A DNA stretch of 10,427 nucleotides from Methanobacteriota archaeon. Lineage in GTDB: Archaea > Halobacteriota > Methanosarcinia > Methanosarcinales > Methanosarcinaceae. Below, piece after piece: positions 1 to 7,343 of the stretch. Location of the stretch: assembly GCA_030837265.1 (NCBI GenBank), contig JAUPKV010000030.1:1-10427 (forward strand), given 5' to 3'. The translations under genes and the position numbers were made by a program. The notes below the pieces were generated by a model. The model made no database searches, was not told where the DNA came from, and worked only from the letters and a program-made list of their open reading frames with translations. Each line of letters starts with the position of its first letter. The stretch's first letter is position 1.

Positions 1-611
1 TTCAGGGAGAAAGGGGCATTGCAGCTGAAAACAAGACACTTGGACGTTTCACCCTTAGTGGTATTCCCCCGGCACCAAGAGGAATCCCCCAGATTGAAGT
101 CACCTTTGATATTGATGCAAACGGGATTCTACATGTAAGTGCAAAAGACCTGGGAACAGGTAAACAGCAGTCAATTTCCATCCAGAAACCTGGCGGACTC
201 ACAGATGCCGAAATCGAGCGCATGGTCAGAGATGCTGAATTGCACGCCGAAGAAGACAGGAAGCGCAAAGAAGAAGTCGAAACCATGAACAATGCCGAAG
301 CCTTGATCAATGCCTCGGAAAAGACTTTAAAGGAAGCTAAGGATATAGCTACCGAAGACCAAAAATCAAAGGTAAATGCTGCAATAGAGGACCTTAAGAA
401 AGCACTTGAAGGCAAGGACTCCGAAACCATTAAGGCAAAAACCGAAGCTCTTCAGGAAACTGTATATCCGATCTCTACGGCAATGTACCAGAAAGCTCAG
501 GAGCAAGCCCAGCAAGCTGCAGGCGGAGCAGAGAACCCTGACGCAAAAGGTCCTGAGGAGACTGTTGTTGACGCAGACTATGAAGTAGTCGACGACGACA
601 AGCGTAAGTAA
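1..611 (+). CDS. dnaK: Molecular chaperone DnaK (Hsp70), 3' part only
   Basis: This is the C-terminal 202 residues of the ATP-dependent chaperone DnaK; the gene enters from the left edge and its ATPase domain lies outside the window. The reading frame is open from base 3. The first ~60 residues are the end of the substrate-binding beta-sandwich, with the very conserved stretches [26 protein letters not shown] and VSAKDLGTG. They are followed by the helical lid, rich in Lys, Glu and Ala, and a Gln/Ala/Gly linker. The tail [15 protein letters not shown] is the acidic C-terminus typical of DnaK. The protein works in the cytosol with DnaJ, encoded 132 bases downstream on the same strand, and with GrpE, not in the window. 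Bacterial-type DnaK in mesophilic archaea is generally explained by old transfer from bacteria. Identity is secure. Confidence 0.97.
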   Translation, partial: QGERGIAAENKTLGRFTLSGIPPAPRGIPQIEVTFDIDANGILHVSAKDLGTGKQQSISIQKPGGLTDAEIERMVRDAELHAEEDRKRKEEVETMNNAEALINASEKTLKEAKDIATEDQKSKVNAAIEDLKKALEGKDSETIKAKTEALQETVYPISTAMYQKAQEQAQQAAGGAENPDAKGPEETVVDADYEVVDDDKRK

Positions 612-623
612 AAATAGTAAGAG

Positions 624-656
624 TTACGTTACTGTATAAAAAATTACTTTACTGTA
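624..656. repeat. 13-base direct repeat flanking a TATA-like A tract in the dnaK-dnaJ spacer
   Basis: TTACGTTACTGTA (624-636) and TTACTTTACTGTA (644-656) differ at one base and start 20 bases apart, about two helical turns. The end of the first copy and the bases after it read TATAAAAAA (635-643), which could serve as a TATA box for a dnaJ-specific transcript starting near 662-668. Whether the repeat binds a regulator is unknown; the repeat itself is directly visible. Confidence 0.5.
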
Positions 657-661
657 ACTGC

Positions 662-724
662 AGGCCTGGAGATTCTCAGGCCTCGCCGGAAACCTGTATG
701 CAGGCTCCGGCACTTTAATTTTTT
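662..724 (+). terminator. Two hairpins plus T-run between dnaK and dnaJ (terminator or processing signal)
   Basis: The first stem pairs AGGCCTG (662-668) with CAGGCCT (677-683) around an 8-base loop. The second pairs GCCGGA (685-690) with TCCGGC (706-711), with an inner stem CCTG (693-696)/CAGG (701-704) and loop TATG. A run of six T follows at 719-724, and the dnaJ ribosome-binding site begins about nine bases after it. This could be a terminator for dnaK or an attenuator/processing element that lowers DnaJ output relative to DnaK. The stems are certain as sequence; the function is inferred. Confidence 0.5.
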
Positions 725-743
725 AAAATAGCAGGGAATCCTG

Positions 744-1913
744 ATGGCTACAACACGTGATTATTATGAAATTCTCGGGTTGCCTAAAGATGCCTCCTCC
801 GAGGATATAAAGAAAACATATCGAAAGCTTGCGCTGAAATACCATCCTGACAGGAATAAGGAAGCTGGGGCTGAGGAAAAGTTTAAGGAAATATCCGAGG
901 CTTATGCTGTGCTTTCGGATGCTGATAAACGGGCTCAGTATGACCGCTTCGGTCATGCCGGCATAGATGCACAGTACAGCGCAGAGGATATATTCCGGAA
1001 TGCAGACTTTGGCGGCTTTGGAGATATATTCGAGATGTTTTTCGGAGGCGGGGGGGCCAGAAGAGGGCCTATGGGGCCTAGAAGAGGTTCCGATCTCCAG
1101 TACGATCTTTATATCACCTTTGAGGAAGCAGCCTTCGGAACTCGTAAAGACATCGATATTCCCAGAACGGAAGTTTGTTCAACCTGTTCAGGATCCGGGG
1201 CCAAACCCGGCACAAGCCCTAAGAGATGTCCTACTTGTGGTGGCGCTGGACAGATCCGCACCACACGCACCGGATTGGGTATGCAATTTGTAAGTACAAC
1301 CACTTGCAACACCTGTCATGGCCGGGGTCAAATTGTAGAATCTCCCTGCCCTACTTGCAGTGGTGCAGGTAGAGTCCGGAATACAAGAAAAATTACAGTT
1401 AATGTGCCTGCAGGAGCAGATTCAGGCATGACCCTGAGGCTCAGCGGGGAAGGAAATACCGGAGAGCCTGGCGCACCTTCTGGAGACCTTTATGTCGTTG
1501 TTCACGTCATGGAACACAGGTACTTCAAACGGGTCGATTATGATGTAATCTCCGAGCTTCCGATCTCATTCGCAATAGCTGCCCTCGGAGAGGATGTTAC
1601 AGTAGACACTCTCTATGGTAAAGTCAAAATGAACATTCCGGCAGGAACTCAAACACATTCCGTTTTCAGGCTTAAGGACAAAGGAATCCAGCACGTTCAC
1701 GGGCATGGGAAAGGTGACCAGCTCGTCAAAATAGTTATCAAAACACCCACAAAGCTGAATCATGAACAGAAAGAGCTTCTGCGCCAGTTTGAAGACCTTA
1801 CTGAAGGCAAAAAATCCGAAGACGGTGAAAAGGATAGAAGTGAGAATACTCGCGACAAGTCCAAAAAAAACAAAGGTTTTTTTGAAAAAGTAAAAGATGC
1901 ATTCGAAGGTTAA
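744..1913 (+). CDS. dnaJ: Chaperone protein DnaJ (Hsp40, type I)
   Basis: This is a complete co-chaperone that delivers unfolded clients to DnaK and stimulates its ATPase in the cytosol. The 389-residue protein has every part of a type I DnaJ. The J domain (about 4-70) carries HPD at 34-36. A Gly/Phe-rich segment spans about 69-115. A zinc domain has four CxxCxGxG repeats, at Cys145/148, 162/165, 188/191 and 202/205. The C-terminal client-binding domain runs to about residue 350 and is followed by a highly charged Lys/Glu/Asp tail. The length is normal to slightly long because of this tail. The ATG at 744 is preceded by AGGGA (733-737) at good spacing, and no other start fits the intact J domain. 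It follows dnaK on the same strand, but the hairpins and possible TATA element in between suggest that it can be expressed separately. Confidence 0.97.
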   Translation: MATTRDYYEILGLPKDASSEDIKKTYRKLALKYHPDRNKEAGAEEKFKEISEAYAVLSDADKRAQYDRFGHAGIDAQYSAEDIFRNADFGGFGDIFEMFFGGGGARRGPMGPRRGSDLQYDLYITFEEAAFGTRKDIDIPRTEVCSTCSGSGAKPGTSPKRCPTCGGAGQIRTTRTGLGMQFVSTTTCNTCHGRGQIVESPCPTCSGAGRVRNTRKITVNVPAGADSGMTLRLSGEGNTGEPGAPSGDLYVVVHVMEHRYFKRVDYDVISELPISFAIAALGEDVTVDTLYGKVKMNIPAGTQTHSVFRLKDKGIQHVHGHGKGDQLVKIVIKTPTKLNHEQKELLRQFEDLTEGKKSEDGEKDRSENTRDKSKKNKGFFEKVKDAFEG

Positions 1914-1917
1914 AAAA

Positions 1918-1969
1918 GACCAAAGAGTTAAATTTACTAAGTTGATCCACAATTATGAGCCCTTTGGTC
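1918..1969. terminator. Inverted repeat between convergent genes, likely bidirectional terminator
   Basis: GACCAAAG (1918-1925) is the exact reverse complement of CTTTGGTC (1962-1969). On the plus strand it lies 4 bases after the dnaJ stop and is followed by T-rich sequence (TTTTT at 1977-1981, then TTTTTT near 1985). On the minus strand the second arm runs directly into six T (complement of 1912-1917). That suits termination of dnaJ and of the convergent protease gene ending at 2007. The 36-base loop is long for a classical hairpin, so T-tracts may do most of the work. Confidence 0.5.
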
Positions 1970-2006
1970 CTGACCGTTTTTATTATTTTTTCTCAAATAT
2001 TTCCAC

Positions 2007-4082
2007 TTATTTATTTACACTGATATAATTAGACATCTTTTTTGTGCTCTTGCCTGCTGCATTTGTTACAGTTAAGGTTATAGTATATTTTCCAGGTTTG
2101 GCGTATGTATGCGAAGGATTATTGGTAGTCGAATATTTTCCATCTCCGAAACTCCAATACCAGGTCTCCGGTGATCCTGTGCTTCTGTCCTTAAATTTCA
2201 CTGTTAAAAGTGCTTTGCCAGAAATCTTATCAGTAGTAAATGCAGCCACAGGTGGTTTAGGAGAATTGACAGTTATATAGTCTGCTTTCTTCAAAGTACT
2301 GTTTCCGGCAGCATTGAATACCTTTAACGTAACAGTATATTTTCCCGTCTTACTGTATACATGAGCAGGGTTTTTGGCTTTGGATCCCGTACCATCACCA
2401 AAATTCCAGTTCCATGAGGTAGGTACTCCGGTACTGGTGTCGTTAAACGCAACCCTTAGCGGCTTATTCCCTGTGCTTGGGGTTGCCGTAAAGTTTGCTA
2501 CCGGAAGCCCGGTTCCAGAATCCGTGAACACCTTAATGCACACATTCGAATCGGGAACAAATGCAATCAGGTCCGTCCAGGTATTTCCATCAGGACTAAC
2601 AAAACTTTCGCTAACATTTGCTTTTGCTTTACTGCTGTAGTATGATATTGGTTCCTCTATGGCAATAGGGAAATTGTAACCAAACTGGTTATTGTACCCA
2701 CGGGTAGTAAATTTAATGACGACAGAGAATTTTTGACCGGCTTGAAGCTGGACTCTTGAATTCAGGTTCACGGTGTGATATCCCGCGTTAGAGCATGTCC
2801 CGCTCTGGGTAAAAACGGAACCAGCTTTACTGATAGGACCGGACACCGGATTGGTGTAAATATTAATTTTATATTCACAGTTTGAGTCTGTTGAATAGAA
2901 ACTTACGGCTTTGAGCACTTCGTTGGTATTTGCCGTAAATACATTTGCTCCCCAGCCAACTGAGTTACCATACCCAATGCTATCGCACCAGCCAAGAGGA
3001 TCGTACTGGTAGATATATTTGTAATCATTGGAGTTTTCAGCAGTGAATACCGCATTCTGGTCGGCGCCGAAAAATGTGTCGTAATAGGAGACATAGAAGT
3101 ATCCGTTATCACCGAATTCCGTACCCCAGCTATTCTTTACGATGAATGCCCCATTACCGGGCGGAGTCCTGGTAAATTTGTTCTTATCAAAAGAATCATT
3201 CCAGCCTACAATTGCCACAGCGTGGTTAGCATTCCCAGGATATCTGTCATATTGATGTCTGTCATAATAATAAGTGGCATTGGTGGGAGAATATACATTA
3301 TAAAAGTCATCAGCAATATACAGACAGACAAATACTGCTCCGTATTGCTGAACTGCCTGTTTTAATAAATCATTGTCTAGAGGTCCTTTTCTCCCGGGAA
3401 TAAAAAGTACATTTTGAACATGTTTCTGTGCAGGAAGCCCTTCGGGCGAATAGCTCGATGAATCACTATAAGGATCATCGCTTTCTGCTACCGGACCGCT
3501 CCAGCGAGCGAGGTAAGCAGTTGACATGAACATATCTCCTCCCTCATCGTAGTCAAATCCCTCCGAAGCTGTGTTGGTAAGCAGGTTTTTCATATTATTC
3601 TCTGAAAAGTCAGAGTTTTGTCCGGGAAGCAGATATGATTCCAGAGATGCATAGGTTGCAAATGCCCAGCAAGATCCTGCATAACCCTGGTCCTTAATAG
3701 GAGTAACTTTGTTCAGGGTTCGCAGGTCATAATAAGTTGAGCGCGATGATTTAGAAACAGGAATCCTGCTTAAATGACTAAGATTCACAGGTGAAGTTAT
3801 AAGGCCTGTCTTATGTCCATTTATAGACAATCCCATTTGATTTAATATATTCTTCCGGGATTCTAAAAATGTGGGATTTTTAGGTGCAAATACAGGTTTC
3901 TGAGAGTTTGCTGCCTGGTATGTGGCACTATTCTGGACATCTGTTAATTTATTTTTTTCCGGTGATCCCGTATCTGCCATTGCTATCGAAGAGCTTAATA
4001 TAAAAAGTAAAATCATTGAGCTGAAGACGAATTTCATTTTTTTCGGAGTTATATACTTTTTCAAATAAAGATGTTTTTCCAT
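2007..4082 (-). CDS. Secreted papain-like (C1 family) cysteine protease with lectin-like and two PKD domains
   Basis: This is a probable extracellular peptidase of 691 residues. The N-terminus has a basic stretch and a hydrophobic segment (about 18-34) ending in AMA|DTG, a good signal peptide. A propeptide-like region runs to about 115. The C1 catalytic set is complete: Gln132 (DQGYAGSCWAF), Cys138, His287 (NHAVAIVGW) and Asn317 (KNSWG). Residues ~355-520 are beta-rich and resemble the lectin-like domain that often follows archaeal C1 peptidases. Two PKD domains follow (about 526-607 and 610-690), each with W-x-W-x-FGDG (from 557 and 641) and a GKYTVTL/GKYTITL strand. They probably attach the enzyme to protein or polysaccharide at the cell surface; there is no C-terminal membrane anchor. 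The ATG at 4082 has GGGGGAAG just upstream; Met16 would also give a signal peptide but lacks such a site. The gene is convergent with dnaJ. The family is clear, the substrate unknown. Confidence 0.92.
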   Translation of the reverse strand: MEKHLYLKKYITPKKMKFVFSSMILLFILSSSIAMADTGSPEKNKLTDVQNSATYQAANSQKPVFAPKNPTFLESRKNILNQMGLSINGHKTGLITSPVNLSHLSRIPVSKSSRSTYYDLRTLNKVTPIKDQGYAGSCWAFATYASLESYLLPGQNSDFSENNMKNLLTNTASEGFDYDEGGDMFMSTAYLARWSGPVAESDDPYSDSSSYSPEGLPAQKHVQNVLFIPGRKGPLDNDLLKQAVQQYGAVFVCLYIADDFYNVYSPTNATYYYDRHQYDRYPGNANHAVAIVGWNDSFDKNKFTRTPPGNGAFIVKNSWGTEFGDNGYFYVSYYDTFFGADQNAVFTAENSNDYKYIYQYDPLGWCDSIGYGNSVGWGANVFTANTNEVLKAVSFYSTDSNCEYKINIYTNPVSGPISKAGSVFTQSGTCSNAGYHTVNLNSRVQLQAGQKFSVVIKFTTRGYNNQFGYNFPIAIEEPISYYSSKAKANVSESFVSPDGNTWTDLIAFVPDSNVCIKVFTDSGTGLPVANFTATPSTGNKPLRVAFNDTSTGVPTSWNWNFGDGTGSKAKNPAHVYSKTGKYTVTLKVFNAAGNSTLKKADYITVNSPKPPVAAFTTDKISGKALLTVKFKDRSTGSPETWYWSFGDGKYSTTNNPSHTYAKPGKYTITLTVTNAAGKSTKKMSNYISVNK

Positions 4083-4191
4083 TTTTCTTCCCCCTTTTCC
4101 TCTTTTTCCTTCATTTGATAATACTTAATAAAGAATAATCCTTCAGTGTAGATAATAATACATTATTTCTTTTGAAGGACCAAAGGACGAT

Positions 4192-4229
4192 CAATTTTTG
4201 TAAACTCCCCAAAATTGGATTTACTCCCC
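4192..4229 (-). promoter_or_regulatory. Possible operator upstream of the protease gene: direct repeat GGGGAGT plus inverted repeat
   Basis: On the minus strand GGGGAGT occurs twice (complement of 4204-4210 and 4223-4229), with starts 19 bases apart, in similar context (AATT five bases upstream). The inner copy lies inside a 7-base inverted repeat, CAATTTT (4192-4198)/AAAATTG (4211-4217). The site is about 110-150 bases before the protease start codon, where an archaeal activator or repressor could bind. These GC blocks stand out in an AT-rich spacer. Function is inferred only from position and symmetry. Confidence 0.3.
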
Positions 4230-4499
4230 TGAATTCGACAATTTAATAGTGGATTATAATATATACTCTATAATTATACTTAAGGCTTTTCGATTAATAA
4301 TCTCATTTCTATTTATTTATTGTCGGATTGTTATATTGTGAACGGGTTTTTCTTTTTTATAAGTTAAATTAAAAAGTGGTATCTATTTAATAAATTTAAA
4401 ATAAAGAAAAAGTGAGAGATATCCATGTTTGCAGTATCAAAGAGAAAAAAGCGATAAACTTCCTATTATTTTCTCTTTACACTTGACCTTGATATTGTT

Positions 4500-4550
4500 T
4501 TTTAGATAGGTGTTGCTTTTAGATAAGCTTTGTTTTTAGATTAAGTGTTT
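4500..4550. repeat. Three tandem 17-base units beginning TTTTAGAT
   Basis: TTTTAGAT occurs at 4500, 4517 and 4534, exactly 17 bases apart; the rest of each unit is diverged (GT-rich). The inverse, ATCTAA, follows at 4555-4560 and can pair with TTAGAT of the third unit (4536-4541). Only three short, imperfect units exist, so this is not a CRISPR array. It may be an old tandem duplication or a protein-binding array; it lies 3' of the minus-strand gene ending at 4629. Confidence 0.5.
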
Positions 4551-4620
4551 ATTTATCTAACCTACAGAACTTCTTTCGTGATTCTATAACGTTAAGATCT
4601 GACACAAAATGGTTTTCTTG

Positions 4621-4649
4621 CCATCCTACTACTTTCGATCATAGGATGG
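4621..4649 (-). terminator. Inverted repeat spanning the stop codon of the exported-protein gene
   Basis: CCATCCTA (4621-4628) and TAGGATGG (4642-4649) are exact reverse complements around a 13-base loop. On the minus strand the hairpin covers the last codons and the TAG stop of the gene, and no long T-run follows. It could stabilise the 3' end or help termination. Confidence 0.35.
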
Positions 4650-5552
4650 GTCATCGATTGCAGTCATATTTTCAACATAAGAAGTTTCTTCATTACTATC
4701 AGTCTCATTTCCATAATCAACTGGACCATAATGATTATACCACAATGTGTAGTTTGCTTCTGGCCCATCTGGAATAATTTGTCCTAGAATAGCTCTGACT
4801 TTCACATAGCCTGTGTCGTTAACATTTGCTATTATTTCGTTCCTATACGAACCATGATATTCCTTTGGCCACTCCGTTGGGTCGTTACTTGCATCCATAT
4901 AGACATTGAAAGATACATTTTCTCCTCCTTTCAGATTATTGCTTAAATAGACATAGGTGTCATACGTCGGATATGAGGCATATATAGTATAGCGTCCATA
5001 AGGAACCAAAGAAATATTAGAAACATTTTCAATCGGGGATAATAAAGGGCTTCCTTTACTTATTGGATCAAAAATATCAAAATAATCTGCAACAAACCCA
5101 GCATCAAACTCGATATCTTCTAGCCTGGTCTCGTTTGTCCTGAATCCAAGCATGTAGCCTTTATCCGTTTCTGCAATGAAAGGTATCCAATTCCCTATTA
5201 TCTCCTGTTGTTTGCCATAAACTTCAGTCGCATTTTCAAAATGTGGGCCTCTTCGGTATTGTTCAGGCCAGTGCTCTACTTCATGCATAAACTTTTGTGT
5301 AAAATACGGATCCTTTTGAGCCGGGGGAGTAAAAAACTTGCCTTCCTTAGATAAGGGGATAGGGACCATTATAACGGTTTGTCCTTGCACTTCCCTCCCG
5401 GAAAGACCGGTCACTTTGGTAAGATAAAGACACTTGTACCTTTGACCCTCGTCCCTCCAATCTTGTGCATCCAAATAAATAGCATGAGCATATATGCCCG
5501 CAAAAATAAGAGCAAAAAAGATAGGTATGAGCAGTAGAACTCTTTTTCTCAC
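4629..5552 (-). CDS. Exported or membrane-anchored protein of unknown function, rich in N-glycosylation sequons
   Basis: I do not recognise this 307-residue protein. It starts MRKRVLLLIPIFFALIFAG, a short basic N-terminus and one hydrophobic segment (about 5-23). That is either an uncleaved anchor or a signal peptide, so the rest should lie outside the membrane. The remainder is hydrophilic, rich in Tyr, Asn, Asp and Glu, with nine N-x-S/T sequons, fitting an archaeal surface glycoprotein. A central stretch (YGRYTIYASYPTYDTYVYL) looks like alternating beta strands. No catalytic motif is obvious. The start is GTG at 5552; GGTGAT (complement of 5558-5563), five bases upstream, matches the archaeal anti-Shine-Dalgarno well, and no ATG lies nearby. 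A TATA-like box precedes it. The gene ends in two consecutive TAG codons. The phospholipase C remnant lies 79 bases upstream on the same strand. Confidence 0.8.
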   Translation of the reverse strand: MRKRVLLLIPIFFALIFAGIYAHAIYLDAQDWRDEGQRYKCLYLTKVTGLSGREVQGQTVIMVPIPLSKEGKFFTPPAQKDPYFTQKFMHEVEHWPEQYRRGPHFENATEVYGKQQEIIGNWIPFIAETDKGYMLGFRTNETRLEDIEFDAGFVADYFDIFDPISKGSPLLSPIENVSNISLVPYGRYTIYASYPTYDTYVYLSNNLKGGENVSFNVYMDASNDPTEWPKEYHGSYRNEIIANVNDTGYVKVRAILGQIIPDGPEANYTLWYNHYGPVDYGNETDSNEETSYVENMTAIDDPSYDRK

Positions 5553-5587
5553 TTATAATCACCGATTCTGTTTTTAATTTGTATTAA

Positions 5588-5596
5588 ATTATAAAG
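5588..5596 (-). promoter_or_regulatory. TATA-like box for the exported-protein gene
   Basis: On the minus strand CTTTATAAT (complement of 5588-5596) resembles the archaeal TATA box. It lies 36 bases before the GTG start, giving a predicted transcript start near 5565 and a short leader that still contains the GGTGAT ribosome-binding site. This suggests the gene has its own promoter, independent of the truncated gene upstream. Confidence 0.45.
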
Positions 5597-5631
5597 TCTT
5601 TTAACATAGGCTGTATATACGATCTAAAAAA

Positions 5632-6000
5632 TTATTTATTCTGTATGTACCTGGCAAGTCCTGTAACGTAAACAGCTGTATGCTCCAGACTTCTCTTTGT
5701 TATGTTTTTAGTGGTTGTGCCATATCGGCCGTAGTAGATCTCCGTATATAAAGTGTTTAAATCTTTATTAGACAATTTTGCTAAAGCTTGTGTTGAATCC
5801 ATAGGGAAAGTTATTTTGTAGTAGTAGTTACAGTTTATAACCGACGTTTTAAACTTTTCATCGCTGTCACAGTTATTGTCAACCCATTGTTCATATTTAC
5901 TATGAACCCATTGATTTTTGTACTGGTCATACTCTTTACCTGTGTGCAGAGGATTCCCTACATCAGCCATGAAATGACTTGCGTAGCCGAGATTTTCATA
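5632..6000 (-). pseudogene. N-terminally truncated zinc-dependent phospholipase C / P1-nuclease-fold protein
   Basis: The frame is open from 6000 down to the TAA at 5632 and encodes YENLGYASHFMADVGNPLHTG and onward. The spacing H-x3-D-x5-H, then H and E 24 and 28 residues after the first His (HFMAD...LH...WVHSKYE), matches bacterial zinc phospholipase C ligands His118, Asp122, His128, His142 and Glu146. Everything that should come before is missing: the N-terminal Trp, the first His/Asp ligands and any signal peptide. An in-frame TAA at 6001-6003 stops the frame. Beyond it the same frame reads plausibly a little further (SLKTSQYLADIL) before decaying at another stop near 6073. The only ATG (5970) sits inside the metal motif and has no ribosome-binding site. 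The remnant should not bind the full metal cluster, so I call it a pseudogene. The family call is firm; inactivity is inferred. Confidence 0.75.
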
Positions 6001-6144
6001 TTAAAGAATATCTGCCAGGTACTGTGAAGTCTTCAGGGAATTGGAAACTAAAAAAGAAAAGCTATATATCCCTTACTTCTATCTTTCTTACTTCTATTTG
6101 TAATAATTTTTTAAATATTATAACTGTTTGGTTGCACATAGTAG

Positions 6145-6158
6145 AATTTTATAAAATT
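6145..6158. promoter_or_regulatory. 14-base perfect AT palindrome containing TATAAA
   Basis: AATTTTATAAAATT reads the same on both strands. It lies between the minus-strand phospholipase remnant and the plus-strand acyltransferase gene, about 70 bases before the latter's start. It could be a TATA element usable in either direction, but palindromes in AT-rich sequence also arise by chance. Confidence 0.3.
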
Positions 6159-6230
6159 TATGAAAATTAAATCAAGACCTCTATAATTGAAATTAATAAC
6201 AGTTAATTAAATAAATATTTGAGGGCCGAC

Positions 6231-7292
6231 TTGGACAATGTTATTGAAAATAATCGACTTATATGGGTAGATATAATCCGCATAATCGGAATAATTGCTG
6301 TTATAGCTATCCATGTAGAAGATTCATTTATTTATTTATGGAACAAAATACCCTGGATAGATTGGTGGGCATCGAATATATATATGGGCTTTATACGGTT
6401 TCCGATTCCCCTTTTTATCATCCTGAGCGGTTACTTGTTGTTGAATAAACAAGAGGATGATAGGACCTTTTTTAAGAAGAGAATTAACAAAGTTGTTATA
6501 CCATTGGTTGCCTGGTCAATGATTTATTGGATATTTGCAAATAATTATAATATATACTCCATATTTACCATCGATTTTGTTCAGCGTTTATTAGCAAATA
6601 AAATCTATTATCACTTATACTTTCTTTACATAATTCTCGGGTTGTACCTTATCACACCTTTGTTACGTAGAATATTAGAGCATTCAAACATGTGCGATAT
6701 CCATTATTATTTGGTATTGTGGTTTATATTCTCTTTTATAAATCAGCTAATCGGATTCTTTGGATACAACATAGGAATACCATTAGAGGCTGTAACCTTG
6801 AATCTAGGATTATATATTTTGGGCTATGCAATCAAAAACACCCAGATCACTAACAGACTAAAACTCTTGTCCGGGATGTTGGTCGTTCTTTCAATAACAA
6901 TTACGATAATCGGAACCTACTTTTTGGTTAGTGAAAGTGGACAAATTGATGATTCAGTTAGCAGATTGATAAGTATTACGTCCGTAACTTATGCAGTAGG
7001 CCTATTTATATTGGTACGTGAAGCCCTCAGCAATTTATCATTAAAAGGATCAATGTCGATTTGTGGAAACATTATCGGCACAATTGGAGGGGCAACTATG
7101 GGAATATACCTCGTCCATCCGATAATATTGCATTATATATGTCATGGGATTTCAGGGATACATTTCTTGTCGGTAGATGTAATAAGCCCTATTTTTTCGA
7201 TTCCACTGGTAAGTTTTTTGTTGTTTGTTTCTTCCCTCTTGATCGTAGTGATTTTCCAAAAAATACCTATATTTAGAAAAATTGTTCCTTAA
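6231..7292 (+). CDS. Acyltransferase 3 family integral membrane protein (WecH-like O-acyltransferase)
   Basis: This is a multi-pass membrane enzyme that probably transfers an acyl group, often acetyl, to a surface glycan or lipid. From the TTG at 6231 the protein has 353 residues and is mostly hydrophobic, with about ten membrane segments. Family landmarks are W12-V-D-I-I-R17...H28 in the first segment (the conserved Arg and likely catalytic His), PLFIILSGYLLL (60-71), and HLYFLYIILGLYLITPLLR (128-146), which resembles the WecH/YiaH branch. No ATG is available. TTG at 6231 has GAGGG (6221-6225) five bases upstream; a TTG at 6219 would add four residues but has no ribosome-binding site. Codons are AT-rich: one 60-base line (6481-6540) has 19 G/C, versus 27 of 60 in the TIR gene (9001-9060). 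That hints at a different history. The family is solid, the substrate unknown. Confidence 0.88.
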   Translation: MDNVIENNRLIWVDIIRIIGIIAVIAIHVEDSFIYLWNKIPWIDWWASNIYMGFIRFPIPLFIILSGYLLLNKQEDDRTFFKKRINKVVIPLVAWSMIYWIFANNYNIYSIFTIDFVQRLLANKIYYHLYFLYIILGLYLITPLLRRILEHSNMCDIHYYLVLWFIFSFINQLIGFFGYNIGIPLEAVTLNLGLYILGYAIKNTQITNRLKLLSGMLVVLSITITIIGTYFLVSESGQIDDSVSRLISITSVTYAVGLFILVREALSNLSLKGSMSICGNIIGTIGGATMGIYLVHPIILHYICHGISGIHFLSVDVISPIFSIPLVSFLLFVSSLLIVVIFQKIPIFRKIVP

Positions 7293-7303
7293 TACTTGTG
7301 TTA

Positions 7304-7343
7304 GTTGCTTATCTTTGGAATATTGGTTGCTTATCTTTGGAAT
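7304..7343. repeat. Perfect 18-base tandem duplication, 22-base period
   Basis: GTTGCTTATCTTTGGAAT occurs at 7304-7321 and 7326-7343 with four bases between. The second copy contains the TAA and the last codons (SFQR) of the minus-strand small cysteine-rich gene; the first lies just after the acyltransferase stop. A perfect match implies recent duplication or a selected element in the convergent 3' region. Confidence 0.75.

Larger units (their letters stand above)
4083..4628. other. AT-rich intergenic region, no gene seen
   Basis: These 546 bases separate the protease start from the end of the next minus-strand gene. They are strongly AT-rich and hold no convincing ORF, tRNA or known RNA. 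The right side would be the 3' flank of the upstream minus-strand gene and the left side the protease promoter region. On the minus strand, CTTTATTAAGT (complement of 4123-4133) is a weak TATA candidate for the protease. The repeats listed separately are the only clear structure. Confidence 0.6.

Noticed and set aside
2..430. Minus-strand open frame of 142 codons opposite dnaK
   Set aside because: Antisense shadow of the well-conserved dnaK reading frame; Ser/Phe-rich translation with no family resemblance.
1566..1952. Minus-strand open frame of 128 codons over the dnaJ 3' end
   Set aside because: Shadow of dnaJ; its translation is Phe-rich and runs through the terminator hairpin.
4500..4550. 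Possible CRISPR array
   Set aside because: Only three units, an 8-base conserved core and 9-base spacers; far too short, and no cas genes in the window.
5632..5970. Intact 112-residue protein starting at the ATG at 5970
   Set aside because: The frame continues upstream with family-like sequence, the ATG lies between metal ligands and lacks a ribosome-binding site.
5979..6170. Plus-strand open frame of 63 codons
   Set aside because: Overlaps the phospholipase remnant antisense, has no ribosome-binding site and its translation is low-complexity.
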